The notes under the pieces were generated by a model. That model did no database searches. It saw only the letters and a list, made by a program, of their open reading frames with translations, and had not been told where the DNA came from. A stretch of 18,620 nucleotides of DNA from WQUF01 sp031549885 (GTDB lineage: Bacteria > Bacillota > Clostridia > Clostridiales > Clostridiaceae). Below, in pieces: positions 1 through 7,401 of this stretch. Location of the stretch: NCBI GenBank assembly GCA_031549885.1, contig JAVBPD010000035.1, positions 1 to 18,620 on the forward strand, read 5' to 3'. The first letter of the stretch is position 1; each line of letters starts with the position of its first letter. Made by a program: the position numbers and the translations under genes.

Positions 1-1
1 G

Positions 2-253
2 AAAATGACTCCTATAAGAACAACTATAGTATTAAATTTAGATAACCAGCTAGTTTGCGAGGTTTTAGATGCAATTCTTTCCATAAAAGAAAGGTATATA
101 AAATTCAATGGAAAAGGAAGCAAAAATTGTATAAAAATAAGAGTTAATGAAAGGCATATGGCACAATATTTAAATAGAGGATATGTGACCCAGAGCACTT
201 TAGATAAAATAATTAAAAAAGATAAGAATGTGGATTTAAGCAATTTGTTGTAA
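2..253 (+). CDS. 3' end of an unrecognised gene, cut by the window edge
   Basis: The reading frame is open to the left edge and stops with TAA at 251-253, so this is probably the C-terminal part of a longer protein; the ATG at position 5 could be internal. The visible residues are a mixed hydrophobic and charged stretch (TTIVLNL, then VCEVLDAILSIKERYIKF), a Lys/Gly-rich turn and a basic C-terminal helix. There is no signal peptide, membrane segment or catalytic motif that I recognise, and I do not assign a family. A short AT-rich inverted repeat followed by T residues at 313-330 could end its transcript. The coding call rests on the uninterrupted frame and normal codon use. Confidence 0.5.
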   Translation, partial: KMTPIRTTIVLNLDNQLVCEVLDAILSIKERYIKFNGKGSKNCIKIRVNERHMAQYLNRGYVTQSTLDKIIKKDKNVDLSNLL

Positions 254-312
254 TTTAGAGTATAGAATATTAATTTTCATAAAATAGTTTAACGAATATA
301 AATTAAATACAG

Positions 313-330
313 AAAACAGACCTGTTTTTT
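313..330 (+). terminator. Weak terminator-like inverted repeat
   Basis: AAAACA at 313-318 and TGTTTT at 323-328 flank the 4-base loop GACC, and the T-run continues to 331. The stem is almost all A-T, so termination would be weak. It lies 60 bases after the stop of the partial gene on the left. It could equally be a protein-binding palindrome. Confidence 0.3.
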
Positions 331-339
331 TAAAAAATA

Positions 340-410
340 AAAAAAAGAGGTTTAATCGGCGTATGTTAAAATACAAAGTCGTTAGACTAACCTTATAAAA
401 CAATACCTCT
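340..410 (-). terminator. Terminator-like structured element, minus strand
   Basis: AGAGGT at 346-351 pairs with ACCTCT at 405-410. Read on the minus strand, the closing CCTC arm is followed by an unbroken T-run from the A-run at 338-346. Inside the loop are two short hairpins: GTAT/ATAC (361-364 with 371-374) and AGTC/GACT with loop GTTA (377-388). This looks like the 3' end of a minus-strand transcript, possibly a small RNA. I see no convincing minus-strand promoter and no annotated gene that would need this terminator. Confidence 0.3.
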
Positions 411-630
411 CATCAGTTATAACACAGTATTTAATACTACATCTTAAGTTAATATGCTTAAGGCAAATTTGTACTTAAATAATCTCAAAATTTATTAGTC
501 TCAATAAAATCATGTCTTTAAAAAAAATTTAAGAATGTAACATTTAAAGCTGTACTTTTTTCAAGGTATAGTTAACTTAAATTAAAATATGTATCAATGT
601 TTTTACATTTGTCTTCATCACAATCATATG

Positions 631-659
631 TTGCAATTGATTATAAAAGAAAGTATATT
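631..659 (+). promoter_or_regulatory. Candidate sigma-A promoter of the oxidoreductase-cupin pair
   Basis: TTGCAA at 631-636 and TATATT at 654-659 are separated by 17 bases. They lie about 35 bases upstream of the ATG at 695, which gives a short leader with an AAAGGA ribosome binding site. Confidence 0.45.
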
Positions 660-694
660 CATATATGTAGTAACTTAAAAAGGATGATGATCTT

Positions 695-1750
695 ATGAAA
701 ATTGCAATAGCAGGTTGTGGAGGTATAGCTAATATACATGCACAAATAATAAAAGAAATGGGCTATGATATACATTTATGTATAGGAAGAACTAAGGAAT
801 CAACTGAAGCATTTCAAAAAAAGTGGAATATAAAAAAATCAAGCTGTGATTTTCAATCTATATTTCAGGAAAAAATAGATATTATACATATATGCACTCC
901 TCCTGGACTTCATTATGAAATGGCCAAAGAGTGCTTGAATAACAATATAAATGTAATTTGTGAAAAACCTCTTTGTTTAAAAGATGAAGAAGCAGATGAG
1001 CTTTCTAAACTAGTTAATGAAAAAGGCCTTATAAATGCTGTAGGGTTTAATGTGCGTTATCATACAGCTATCAATAAGATGAAACAATCCATAGGAAATG
1101 GGGAACTTGGAGATATTTTTTTAATTCATGGCTATTATGCACAAGAATTTCACATTCTGCCAGTGCCCTATGGATTTAGATATGATGAGAAATTAGCTGG
1201 TAAAATGCGTGCAGTTACTGAAATTGGCTCTCATTTTTTTGATTTAGTCTTTTATTTAACCTCCATGAAAGTAAAATCTATATCTTCAAGGTTTAAAAAT
1301 GTAAAACCTGTAAGATATTTATCAAATGATGGAATGATGTATTCAGAAGCTCGCCCAGGATCTAAAGAAATTATAATTGACTCAGAGGACATTGCCATAG
1401 TTAATTTTGAACTTGAAAATAAAGCTATAGGAAACGTTGTGTTGTCTGAAGTAAGTCATGGCAAAATTAATAGGCTTTCTATTGAAATAACAGGTGAGAG
1501 TTCAAGCTTATATTGGAATAGCGAAGAAAATAATTTTATACATTCCGCAAGAAAAGGTGATGGAATAAAAACAGAAATATTAGGATTTGATGGAGGATTT
1601 GTAGATTCTTTTAGGCAGCTTTATAAAAATGTCTATAGTGGAAATAATACAGAATATCCAAACTTTGAAGATGGTGCTTATGCAGTGAAAATATGCAATG
1701 CAATATATAAAAGTGCTTTAAGTAATGGGATTTATGTGGAAATTAATTAG
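695..1750 (+). CDS. Gfo/Idh/MocA family oxidoreductase
   Basis: Cytoplasmic NAD(P)-dependent sugar or cyclitol dehydrogenase-like protein of 351 residues, the usual family length of 330-390. The N-terminal Rossmann fold begins with the dinucleotide-binding loop GCGGIA at residues 7-12. The family signature follows with TPPGLH (68-73) and CEKPL (89-93), whose Lys91 corresponds to the conserved catalytic lysine. EIGSHFFD at 176-183 matches the active-site region around the conserved His. The C-terminal half is the alpha/beta substrate and dimer domain. The substrate cannot be read from sequence; inositol, UDP-sugar and amino-sugar enzymes all share this layout. AAAGGA precedes the ATG at moderate spacing. 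The cupin gene starts 11 bases downstream, so the two are probably co-transcribed and may act on the same sugar-like metabolite (inference). Confidence 0.85.
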   Translation: MKIAIAGCGGIANIHAQIIKEMGYDIHLCIGRTKESTEAFQKKWNIKKSSCDFQSIFQEKIDIIHICTPPGLHYEMAKECLNNNINVICEKPLCLKDEEADELSKLVNEKGLINAVGFNVRYHTAINKMKQSIGNGELGDIFLIHGYYAQEFHILPVPYGFRYDEKLAGKMRAVTEIGSHFFDLVFYLTSMKVKSISSRFKNVKPVRYLSNDGMMYSEARPGSKEIIIDSEDIAIVNFELENKAIGNVVLSEVSHGKINRLSIEITGESSSLYWNSEENNFIHSARKGDGIKTEILGFDGGFVDSFRQLYKNVYSGNNTEYPNFEDGAYAVKICNAIYKSALSNGIYVEIN

Positions 1751-1761
1751 GAGATGATATT

Positions 1762-2217
1762 ATGATAAGCCTTGAGGAAATTAAAAAATTATATGATTTT
1801 GAGCCTATTCCTGTTGAAGGTGGTTTTTTTGTAAGTACCTACAGGTCTAATAATTCTTCTGCTATTTTATTTTTAGAGACAAAAGATGATTTTTCTAGGA
1901 TTCATAAATTAAAAGGTGATGAGGTATATCATTTTTATTTAGGGGATCCTGTGGAAATTTTATTATTAAATGAAGATGGCAGAGGAGAAATAAAGATATT
2001 GGGCCAAGATTTGTTAAATAATGAACAGGTTCAATTGGTTGTTAAAGCAAATACTTGGCAAGGGTCAAGATTAAAAGATGGTGGAAAATATGGTTTTGCT
2101 TTAATGGGTACAACTATGGCTCCTTCCTTTAAATATGAAGATTTTGAAGGTGGAAATAAAGAAGAGCTTTTAAAAAAATATCCTGAGTTTCAAGAATTAA
2201 TAAAAAGCTTAAGTTAA
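1762..2217 (+). CDS. Cupin-superfamily protein of the DUF985 (Cupin_5) type
   Basis: Small single-domain beta-barrel protein of 151 residues. The family core is visible: SAILFLE (33-39), then a spaced IHKLKGDEVYHFYLGDP block (47-63) with His48, Glu54 and His57 as likely metal or ligand contacts, and the NTWQGSRL segment (97-104) that follows in this family. The function of the family is not firmly established; members are found beside sugar and secondary metabolism genes. The ribosome binding site GGAGATGAT lies directly before the ATG. The gene is only 11 bases behind the Gfo/Idh oxidoreductase, which points to translational or transcriptional coupling. No signal peptide or membrane segment is present. 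Confidence 0.8.
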   Translation: MISLEEIKKLYDFEPIPVEGGFFVSTYRSNNSSAILFLETKDDFSRIHKLKGDEVYHFYLGDPVEILLLNEDGRGEIKILGQDLLNNEQVQLVVKANTWQGSRLKDGGKYGFALMGTTMAPSFKYEDFEGGNKEELLKKYPEFQELIKSLS

Positions 2218-2242
2218 TAATTAATTATAGCAATATTTGATC

Positions 2243-2271
2243 TTTATTATAAAGCATTATTCAACTATAAT
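2243..2271 (+). promoter_or_regulatory. Possible promoter of the coiled-coil/ABC transporter unit
   Basis: TTTATT at 2243-2248 and TATAAT at 2266-2271 are 17 bases apart. The -35 is poor and a second TATAAT overlaps at 2271-2276. Its position about 35 bases before the start at 2307 is reasonable. Confidence 0.35.
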
Positions 2272-2306
2272 ATAATAAATATATTTTTTGGGGGGGTGAA
2301 AATTTC

Positions 2307-2603
2307 ATGGATGAAAAAATATTAAATATATTAGAAAAAATGGATAAAGAGCTAGTAGACATAAAATGCGATGTTGGAAATTTAAAAGATAATATAGAAG
2401 AATTAAATAAAAAGGTTGACAAATCTAATAAAGATATAATAGATGAATTTAAAGAATTGGTGAAGTTTATTTCAGAAAGGTTTGATCAAAATGAAAAATA
2501 TATGAAATCTGAAATTGAAGAATTAAAAGAAGATTTAAGTTTTATGGAAACTGTAACATACAAAAATTTAAATGATATAACGAAGTTAAAAAAAATAAGA
2601 TGA
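2307..2603 (+). CDS. Small coiled-coil protein of unknown function
   Basis: A 98-residue, highly charged protein rich in Lys, Glu, Asp and Ile/Leu. Almost the whole length shows heptad-like spacing of Leu, Ile and Val (ILEKMDKELVDIK, then NIEELNKKVDK, then EIEELKEDL), so a long helical coiled coil is expected. It has no Cys, signal peptide or membrane segment. A very strong G-rich ribosome binding site (GGGGGGGTG at 2289-2297) precedes the ATG. The ABC transporter gene begins 18 bases after its stop, so the two are probably one operon. The family is not recognised; short coiled-coil proteins of this kind are common beside transporters and chemosensory genes, but no role can be claimed. Confidence 0.7.
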   Translation: MDEKILNILEKMDKELVDIKCDVGNLKDNIEELNKKVDKSNKDIIDEFKELVKFISERFDQNEKYMKSEIEELKEDLSFMETVTYKNLNDITKLKKIR

Positions 2604-2621
2604 TTTTAAGGAAATAATATA

Positions 2622-4358
2622 ATGACCGATAACAAAAACAGAATTTGGAAATTTTTCTCTTTTTATAAACCATACTATGGGCTTTTAATTGCTGATATAT
2701 TTTGTGCAATTGTGGTATCTGCAATTGCTTTGTATATGCCGCTTTTAATAAGATATATTACTAAAGATTTATTGGAAGGATCCATAGCAAATACATCCTT
2801 TAAAATATATGAAACTGGAATAATTATGCTTGTGCTTGTTCTTGTGCAAACTGCTTGCATGTTTTTCTTTGATTATAAGGGACATGCTATGGGGGCTATG
2901 ATGGAGAAAGACATTCGGTTTGAGCTATTTGATCATATTCAAACATTGCCTTTTAAGTTCTTTGATGAGAATAAAACTGGAAAATTAATGTCGACAATAA
3001 CAAATGATCTATTATCGCTTACAGAACTTTACCATCATGGCCCTGAAGATTTAGTGGTTTATTCCATTAAATTTATTGGGGCTATTATAATTTTAGTTAA
3101 TATAAATATTTATTTAGCATTTATGGCATTTATAACACTTCCAATTATGTTTATATTTACTATTTTAATCAATAAAAAACTTGCAACTGTTTTTAAATAT
3201 AATTTAGAAAAAATAGGAGATGTAAATGCTCAAATAGAAGAAAATCTTTCTGGAATACGTATTGTAAAATCATTTGCAAATGAGGAGGTTGAAAAAGAAA
3301 AATTTAATTTTGAAAATAATAAGTTTTTAAAAGGCAGGATTAATATTTACAAAACGGAAGCAATATTCTCGGGAGGTATAAACATCTTATCTCAAGTTAT
3401 AACCATAATAGTAGTGGTATATGGTGCAAAAAGCGTTTTAAATTATAGCATAGATTTAGCAGATTTAATTGCATTCTTGCTTTATGTAGGATATCTTGTT
3501 GAGCCTATTGTTAAAATAGCTTTTTCAACAAATCAATTTCAAGAAGGCATTGCAGGTTTTAATAGGATGATGGATATTATGGATATAAAATCAGATATAA
3601 GAGATTCAGAAAATGCTATAGATATTGGAAACATAGAAGGCAGGGTATCTTTTATTGATGTGGGTTTTAAATATAAGGAAGATCATAATTATATTTTAAA
3701 GGATATTTCATTTAATGTGGATAAAGGTGAATATGTGGCAATTGTTGGATCTTCAGGAATAGGAAAAACCACTTTGTGTTCACTCATTCCACGTTTTTAT
3801 GAGGTTAGTCAAGGGAAAATTTTAATTGATGATATAAATATAAAAGATATAAAGCTTAAATCTTTGAGGAAAAATATTGGCGTTGTTCAACAGGAGGTTT
3901 ATTTATTTGCTGGCACCATCTTTGAAAATATATGTTACGGAAAGCCTAATGCAACAAAAGAAGATGTAATAAAAGCTTGCAAAAAGGCAAATGCTCATGA
4001 GTTTATTATGGAGCTTGAGGGTGGTTACAACACAGATATTGGGCCAAAAGGCGTTAAACTTTCTGGAGGGCAGAGGCAAAGACTTAGCATTGCTCGTGTA
4101 TTTTTAAAGGATCCTAAGATAATAATTTTAGACGAGGCTACAAGTGCTTTAGATAATGAAAGCGAAATTATAATTAAAAATTCTATTGAAAAACTTGCCG
4201 AGCATCGTACAATGTTTGTAATTGCACATCGCTTATCTACTATTAGACAAGCAAAGAGGATTATGGTTTTAAATGAATATGGGATTTGTGAAGAGGGAAC
4301 ACATGAGGAACTTATAAAATTAAATGGGGAATATTCAAGGTTATACAGTGCTCAATAA
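2622..4358 (+). CDS. Half-size ABC exporter (multidrug/lipid type, MsbA/LmrA-like)
   Basis: Membrane ATPase of 578 residues, the usual length for a fused TMD-NBD half transporter that works as a homo- or heterodimer. About six hydrophobic segments lie between residues 18 and 300, followed by a full nucleotide-binding domain: Walker A GSSGIGKTT (376-384), Q-loop in GVVQQEVYLF, signature LSGGQ (480-484), Walker B IIILDEA with Glu505 catalytic, and the H-loop His536 in AHRLST. All catalytic residues are intact, so no degenerate partner site is needed. The substrate is unknown; closest family members export drugs, lipids or peptides. AAGGAA gives the ribosome binding site at 2609-2614. The small coiled-coil gene sits 18 bases upstream. 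No second half-transporter gene is adjacent, which favours a homodimer. Confidence 0.9.
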   Translation: MTDNKNRIWKFFSFYKPYYGLLIADIFCAIVVSAIALYMPLLIRYITKDLLEGSIANTSFKIYETGIIMLVLVLVQTACMFFFDYKGHAMGAMMEKDIRFELFDHIQTLPFKFFDENKTGKLMSTITNDLLSLTELYHHGPEDLVVYSIKFIGAIIILVNINIYLAFMAFITLPIMFIFTILINKKLATVFKYNLEKIGDVNAQIEENLSGIRIVKSFANEEVEKEKFNFENNKFLKGRINIYKTEAIFSGGINILSQVITIIVVVYGAKSVLNYSIDLADLIAFLLYVGYLVEPIVKIAFSTNQFQEGIAGFNRMMDIMDIKSDIRDSENAIDIGNIEGRVSFIDVGFKYKEDHNYILKDISFNVDKGEYVAIVGSSGIGKTTLCSLIPRFYEVSQGKILIDDINIKDIKLKSLRKNIGVVQQEVYLFAGTIFENICYGKPNATKEDVIKACKKANAHEFIMELEGGYNTDIGPKGVKLSGGQRQRLSIARVFLKDPKIIILDEATSALDNESEIIIKNSIEKLAEHRTMFVIAHRLSTIRQAKRIMVLNEYGICEEGTHEELIKLNGEYSRLYSAQ

Positions 4359-4359
4359 T

Positions 4360-4391
4360 ATGGATATCGCTGTATTAAATGCGATATCCAT
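4360..4391. terminator. Perfect 11-bp hairpin between convergent genes
   Basis: ATGGATATCGC (4360-4370) and GCGATATCCAT (4381-4391) form a perfect stem with a 10-base loop, directly after the ABC transporter stop and 9 bases before the end of the convergent isochorismatase gene. Neither side has a strong T-run, so it may work as a weak bidirectional terminator or an mRNA 3'-end barrier. Confidence 0.55.
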
Positions 4392-4399
4392 CAAATTTA

Positions 4400-4996
4400 T
4401 CATAAGAACATATTATATACTTCTTCTACATGGACAACTCTGCTTCTACCAAAGCTTAAAATGTCAAGGCCCATTTTTTTTCTTTCAAGGTTAAATGAAG
4501 CTGTTGTCTCTATTGGAACTATGCAATTGTAATTTAATGAAAAAGCATTGCTGCAGGTTTCAAGAACGCATACATCTGTAGCAGCTCCAACTATTATAAG
4601 ATTTAAAATATTATTTTCTTTAAGCATTTTATCAAGATCTGGATTTGAAAAAGCGTTCCACCTGTGCTTTATTAAAAGTTTTTCATCATCTTTTGGAGCA
4701 AGAGGAGGAATTATTTCAGCATCAATAGATCCTTTTATAAAATGCTTATATTTTTTTACTTCAAACCTTTCAGAAAGCATTTTCCAGTCGCTAAAATCCT
4801 CTTCATATTCAGTTTTAATATTAATTATGAGCATGTGATTTTCATTGAAAAAATCTTTTAATTTAATAATTGGTGTGACAATATCCTCTTGTTTAGATAC
4901 ATCAACATTTAACATCTTTACAAGCGACCCGTCAGGTGCACCTCCGCCATATTGCATGTCTATCACTAAAAGTGCAGTTTCAGATTTATTAAGCAT
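4400..4996 (-). CDS. Isochorismatase-family cysteine hydrolase
   Basis: Cytoplasmic alpha/beta hydrolase of the isochorismatase/nicotinamidase fold, 198 residues. The catalytic triad is complete: Asp13 in LLVIDMQ, Lys110 in LLIKHRW and Cys143 in ATDVCV, with the cis-peptide region GAAT just before the Cys. These enzymes cleave amide or vinyl-ether bonds; likely substrates include nicotinamide, N-carbamoyl compounds or isochorismate, and the sequence does not decide between them. The ribosome binding site AGAAGGAGA lies upstream of the ATG. It is the last gene of a three-gene minus-strand unit, 18 bases after the DUF697-like gene. No siderophore or menaquinone genes are nearby, so a true isochorismatase role is not supported by context. 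Confidence 0.85.
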   Translation of the reverse strand: MLNKSETALLVIDMQYGGGAPDGSLVKMLNVDVSKQEDIVTPIIKLKDFFNENHMLIINIKTEYEEDFSDWKMLSERFEVKKYKHFIKGSIDAEIIPPLAPKDDEKLLIKHRWNAFSNPDLDKMLKENNILNLIIVGAATDVCVLETCSNAFSLNYNCIVPIETTASFNLERKKMGLDILSFGRSRVVHVEEVYNMFL

Positions 4997-5014
4997 AAAT
5001 ATGTCTCCTTCTAA

Positions 5015-5530
5015 TCATTTTTGAAGTTCAATTAATAATTGTTGAAATTTATCATAATCAGGTTCAATAAATTTCTTTACATCCTTTTGAGGAAAGGTTT
5101 CACGAATACGGCGTGCAAATTTTTTTGTTTTTTCATCGCCAATATCTTCTCCATGTAAGGTAAGTGCTGAATATAACATACCTAATCTCCAAGTCATTGT
5201 TTTGGCGCATAAAGCATTAAAATAAACACCTATAAGAGGAATTTGAGCTAAAACTTTACCAAATAGAATATCAGATAAAATTTCATCAGAAACGCTTAAA
5301 AATATTGGCTTAAACATTTCTTTAGTAATGGGCCCAAGATTCATTAAAGCTCTTATTTCATTTAACATTGGGCTATAATGTGTAAAAACAACTGCGCCAT
5401 CAGTTAAAAGCGTATATGGAAATCCACCCAAACCAATAATACCTTGTATTAAAGAGTTAGAATTAGCTTTTCCATCAATTATTCTGTAGGTCTTTGCAGC
5501 AAAATTGCTAATATTTATTTCTTGAGACAT
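5015..5530 (-). CDS. DUF697-like putative membrane-associated protein
   Basis: A 171-residue protein. Two Gly-rich hydrophobic stretches are visible, around residues 28-50 (LIQGIIGLGGFPYTLL) and 90-120 (VLAQIPLIGVYFNAL, then TWRLGMLYSAL). The P-L-I-G followed by A and T-x-x-x-G spacing resembles DUF697-type domains, which are found fused to or near small GTPases and in stress proteins; this match is by eye and unverified. The N- and C-terminal tails are hydrophilic, and the C-terminus is charged (KDVKKFIEPDYDKFQ). A strong AAGGAGATG ribosome binding site precedes the ATG. The gene sits between the lipoprotein gene (29 bases upstream) and the isochorismatase-fold gene (18 bases downstream), so all three are likely co-transcribed. 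Confidence 0.6.
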   Translation of the reverse strand: MSQEINISNFAAKTYRIIDGKANSNSLIQGIIGLGGFPYTLLTDGAVVFTHYSPMLNEIRALMNLGPITKEMFKPIFLSVSDEILSDILFGKVLAQIPLIGVYFNALCAKTMTWRLGMLYSALTLHGEDIGDEKTKKFARRIRETFPQKDVKKFIEPDYDKFQQLLIELQK

Positions 5531-5559
5531 TGAATATCATCTCCTTTTTATAAATTATA

Positions 5560-6399
5560 TTAATATTCATTTTCTAATTTTGAAGGGTTTTTCTCATTTG
5601 AGATTTTAATTTTAACAGCACAAGTTGAACCGTCACGTCCATTATAACTTAGTGCATATGAATGATCTATTCCATCTTTATCAGTAAATGAAATGGCTTC
5701 ATAGGGTGCACCCTCTGGTGTTGTAGTTTTGTATTCTAAAAAATTTTCAGATGACAAAACATTTAAGCTGAAAGCAACATCTTCAAAATAAAAATTAATA
5801 TCATCATCGAAACTTATATTACTAATCTTAAAATCGTATAAATCACTGTCAGAAAAAATTATAATATGTTCACCAGAGCCATGTATATTTTTAAACTTTA
5901 TTGCTTTTTTATTCTCATAATTTTTTATTTTCAAATTATGATCAAGATTAATATATAATGGAGAACCATTTATTAAATCTTGAGGTTTGTTCATTTTCCA
6001 GAATTTCTGATTACCAATAATTAATGCTGGTTCCTTGGTAGACTCATCTATAGCAATGTATTCAATGTTGTAATCATATGAAGAAGTTTTATCCAAACTT
6101 TCTGTAACTGTTAGTTCTAGTTTGTTACCATCTCTTATATTCCATGAGCCACTGTGGCTAAGTACATCACCATTTTTAAAATTATAAAGCATCCCATCGC
6201 CAAAAAATTCATATGATGTGCCAATGCCTTTATAAAAATCGAGAGCATCATGCCAAAACCCTTCTAAATAAGTTTTATTCACTGGGATTTTTGATGTAGT
6301 TTCTTGGGTGTTATTATTATTTAAAGTTTCATTATTGCAGGAACAAAGGAAAAAGAATACAATAAAAACAATTGGACGTAGCAAGTTTAAATATTTCAT
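5560..6399 (-). CDS. Putative lipoprotein of unknown function
   Basis: Predicted surface lipoprotein of about 279 residues. A basic start, a hydrophobic run (LRPIVFIVFFFL) and the lipobox LCSC indicate type II signal peptidase cleavage before the second Cys, giving a diacylated N-terminus, then an Asn/Thr-rich linker. The first part of the mature protein (FWHDALDFYKGIGTSYEFF, then a G-x-W-x-I-x-D-G-x-x-L pattern) has the strand-and-turn layout of small lipocalin-like bacterial domains; the rest is Asp/Asn-rich and probably beta. I do not recognise a family. An in-frame ATG four codons earlier, at 6411, is rejected as start because AAAGG abuts it; the chosen ATG has GGATGGG at normal distance. 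It is the first gene of the operon with the DUF697-like and isochorismatase-fold genes. Confidence 0.65.
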   Translation of the reverse strand: MKYLNLLRPIVFIVFFFLCSCNNETLNNNNTQETTSKIPVNKTYLEGFWHDALDFYKGIGTSYEFFGDGMLYNFKNGDVLSHSGSWNIRDGNKLELTVTESLDKTSSYDYNIEYIAIDESTKEPALIIGNQKFWKMNKPQDLINGSPLYINLDHNLKIKNYENKKAIKFKNIHGSGEHIIIFSDSDLYDFKISNISFDDDINFYFEDVAFSLNVLSSENFLEYKTTTPEGAPYEAISFTDKDGIDHSYALSYNGRDGSTCAVKIKISNEKNPSKLENEY

Positions 6400-6455
6400 A
6401 TTATTTCCCATCCTTTCTAAGTTTTTTATAAAACTATTTTTGATTAGTTAACTTT

Positions 6456-6484
6456 ATTCTAAAATATAGATTTTTATATAACAA
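6456..6484 (-). promoter_or_regulatory. Candidate promoter of the lipoprotein operon
   Basis: On the minus strand TTGTTA (6484-6479) and TAGAAT (6461-6456) are separated by 17 bases, about 57 bases upstream of the chosen start codon. There is no other gene on this strand upstream before the feo operon. Confidence 0.45.
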
Positions 6485-6534
6485 TAACATTGTCGTAAAT
6501 ATTTTAAAAAATAAAGTATTATAATACAATATGA

Positions 6535-6664
6535 GGAAGGAAATTTAATTACACAATTAATTTAATTGGAAAAACAAAAGCAGCAATAGGAATAAAAGAT
6601 CATTATGATTGGGTTAATAGATGCTATTAAAGATATTATTGAGATAGATTACACATTTTCTTAA
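6535..6664 (+). pseudogene. Possible degraded coding remnant
   Basis: Two adjacent frames read like protein: one at 6535-6630 contains NLIGKTKAAIGIKDHYDWVN and stops at TAA, and the next frame at 6605-6664 gives DAIKDIIEIDYTFS and stops. One single-base change near 6610-6622 would join them into one C-terminal tail of about 40 residues. There is no start codon with a ribosome binding site. The call rests only on residue composition and may be chance. Confidence 0.2.
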
Positions 6665-6801
6665 GGGGTCTTATCAACATATTTATAAATTTCTCCTTTA
6701 AAATTTCATCATTATTATATATACTTAAATTAACAAAAAAGATGCTAAAATTATTATGAAGATAAAGATTGTTAAGTTAATAATATTAAGGAAGATGCAA
6801 A

Positions 6802-7227
6802 ATGCTTAATTATATGATTACAGAGAGCTCAAAGGAGGAAGAGGATTTAGTTTGGGAAGGAATTCTAGAATATGATAAGGAGACAGGCAGCTTAACTGGT
6901 ACAACTGTTATTAAAGTTAACAGAATGATAAAAGATAAAAATAATAATATCATTGGCGGCCTGAAAGGCGTTATAGTTCATCACTTTAGTACCTTATATA
7001 TTGAATTATTGTGGATAAAAAAGGAATATAGAAAAAGTGGATATGGATCAATACTTTTAAAAGAAGTGGAAAAAATAGCAATGGAACAAAAATGTAGCTA
7101 TGTGCATTTAGAAACAGATCAAAGAGCTAAAGATTTTTACATAAAAAATGGATATGAGGTATTTGGCGAGCTAGATGATGTTCCCTATGGATTTACAAGG
7201 TATTATTTAAAAAAAAGAACAAAATAG
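6802..7227 (+). CDS. GNAT-family N-acetyltransferase
   Basis: Cytoplasmic acetyl-CoA-dependent acyltransferase of 141 residues, typical single-domain GNAT length. The strand 4/helix 3 pyrophosphate-binding motif is RKSGYG at 77-82, following the LLWIKKEYR strand. The C-terminal motif B region has the usual A-x-x-F-Y-x-x-x-G-Y-x-V form (AKDFYIKNGYEVFGELDD, 109-126). The N-terminal third (EDLVWEGILEYDKETG) is variable, as in the family. The acceptor substrate cannot be inferred. AAGGAAG lies 7 bases before the ATG; a second ATG at codon 5 has no better site. The gene stands alone, divergent from the lipoprotein operon and convergent with the feo operon. Confidence 0.85.
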   Translation: MLNYMITESSKEEEDLVWEGILEYDKETGSLTGTTVIKVNRMIKDKNNNIIGGLKGVIVHHFSTLYIELLWIKKEYRKSGYGSILLKEVEKIAMEQKCSYVHLETDQRAKDFYIKNGYEVFGELDDVPYGFTRYYLKKRTK

Positions 7228-7241
7228 CACCTAGAAGGTGC
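7227..7241 (+). terminator. Short hairpin overlapping the acetyltransferase stop
   Basis: GCACC (7227-7231) and GGTGC (7237-7241) flank the loop TAGAA. The stem is GC-rich but only 5 bp and lacks a following T-run, so terminator function is doubtful. Confidence 0.3.
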
Positions 7242-7365
7242 CAGTAAATAAAAAGTAAGTTTAAATCAGTTACCCAATAATATTATATATATAATTCTTA
7301 ACCAAAAAAGAAAAAAATTGAAGCATAAATATTAATTTTTTGTAAACTTTGTGTTAACAATATGT

Positions 7366-7397
7366 AAAAAAACTGATGAAATAATATATACCATCAG
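7366..7397 (-). terminator. Rho-independent terminator of the feo operon
   Basis: On the minus strand CTGATG (7397-7392) pairs with CATCAG (7378-7373) and is followed at once by a run of seven T (A-run at 7366-7372). It begins within 5 bases of the stop codon of the last feo-operon gene. Confidence 0.7.
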
Positions 7398-7401
7398 CAT
7401 T

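Larger units (their letters stand above)
254..694. other. 441-bp intergenic region with structured element and promoter
   Basis: No ORF above about 15 codons is credible here. The region holds a small inverted repeat with a T-run (313-330), a terminator-like element readable on the minus strand (340-410), a short odd-centred palindrome AGTATTTAATACT near 428-440, and a promoter-like pair just before the oxidoreductase gene (631-659). The rest is AT-rich sequence with nothing I can identify. Confidence 0.6.
6412..6801. other. 390-bp intergenic region between divergent genes
   Basis: The region holds the minus-strand promoter of the lipoprotein operon (6456-6484), a possible degraded coding remnant (6535-6664) and a candidate promoter for the acetyltransferase, TTAACA at 6730-6735 and TATTAT at 6752-6757 with a 16-base gap. 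The rest is AT-rich without a recognisable element. Confidence 0.5.

Noticed and set aside
4548..4838. 96-codon plus-strand frame opposite the isochorismatase-fold gene
   Set aside because: Antisense shadow: the minus-strand frame has a full catalytic triad and a ribosome binding site.
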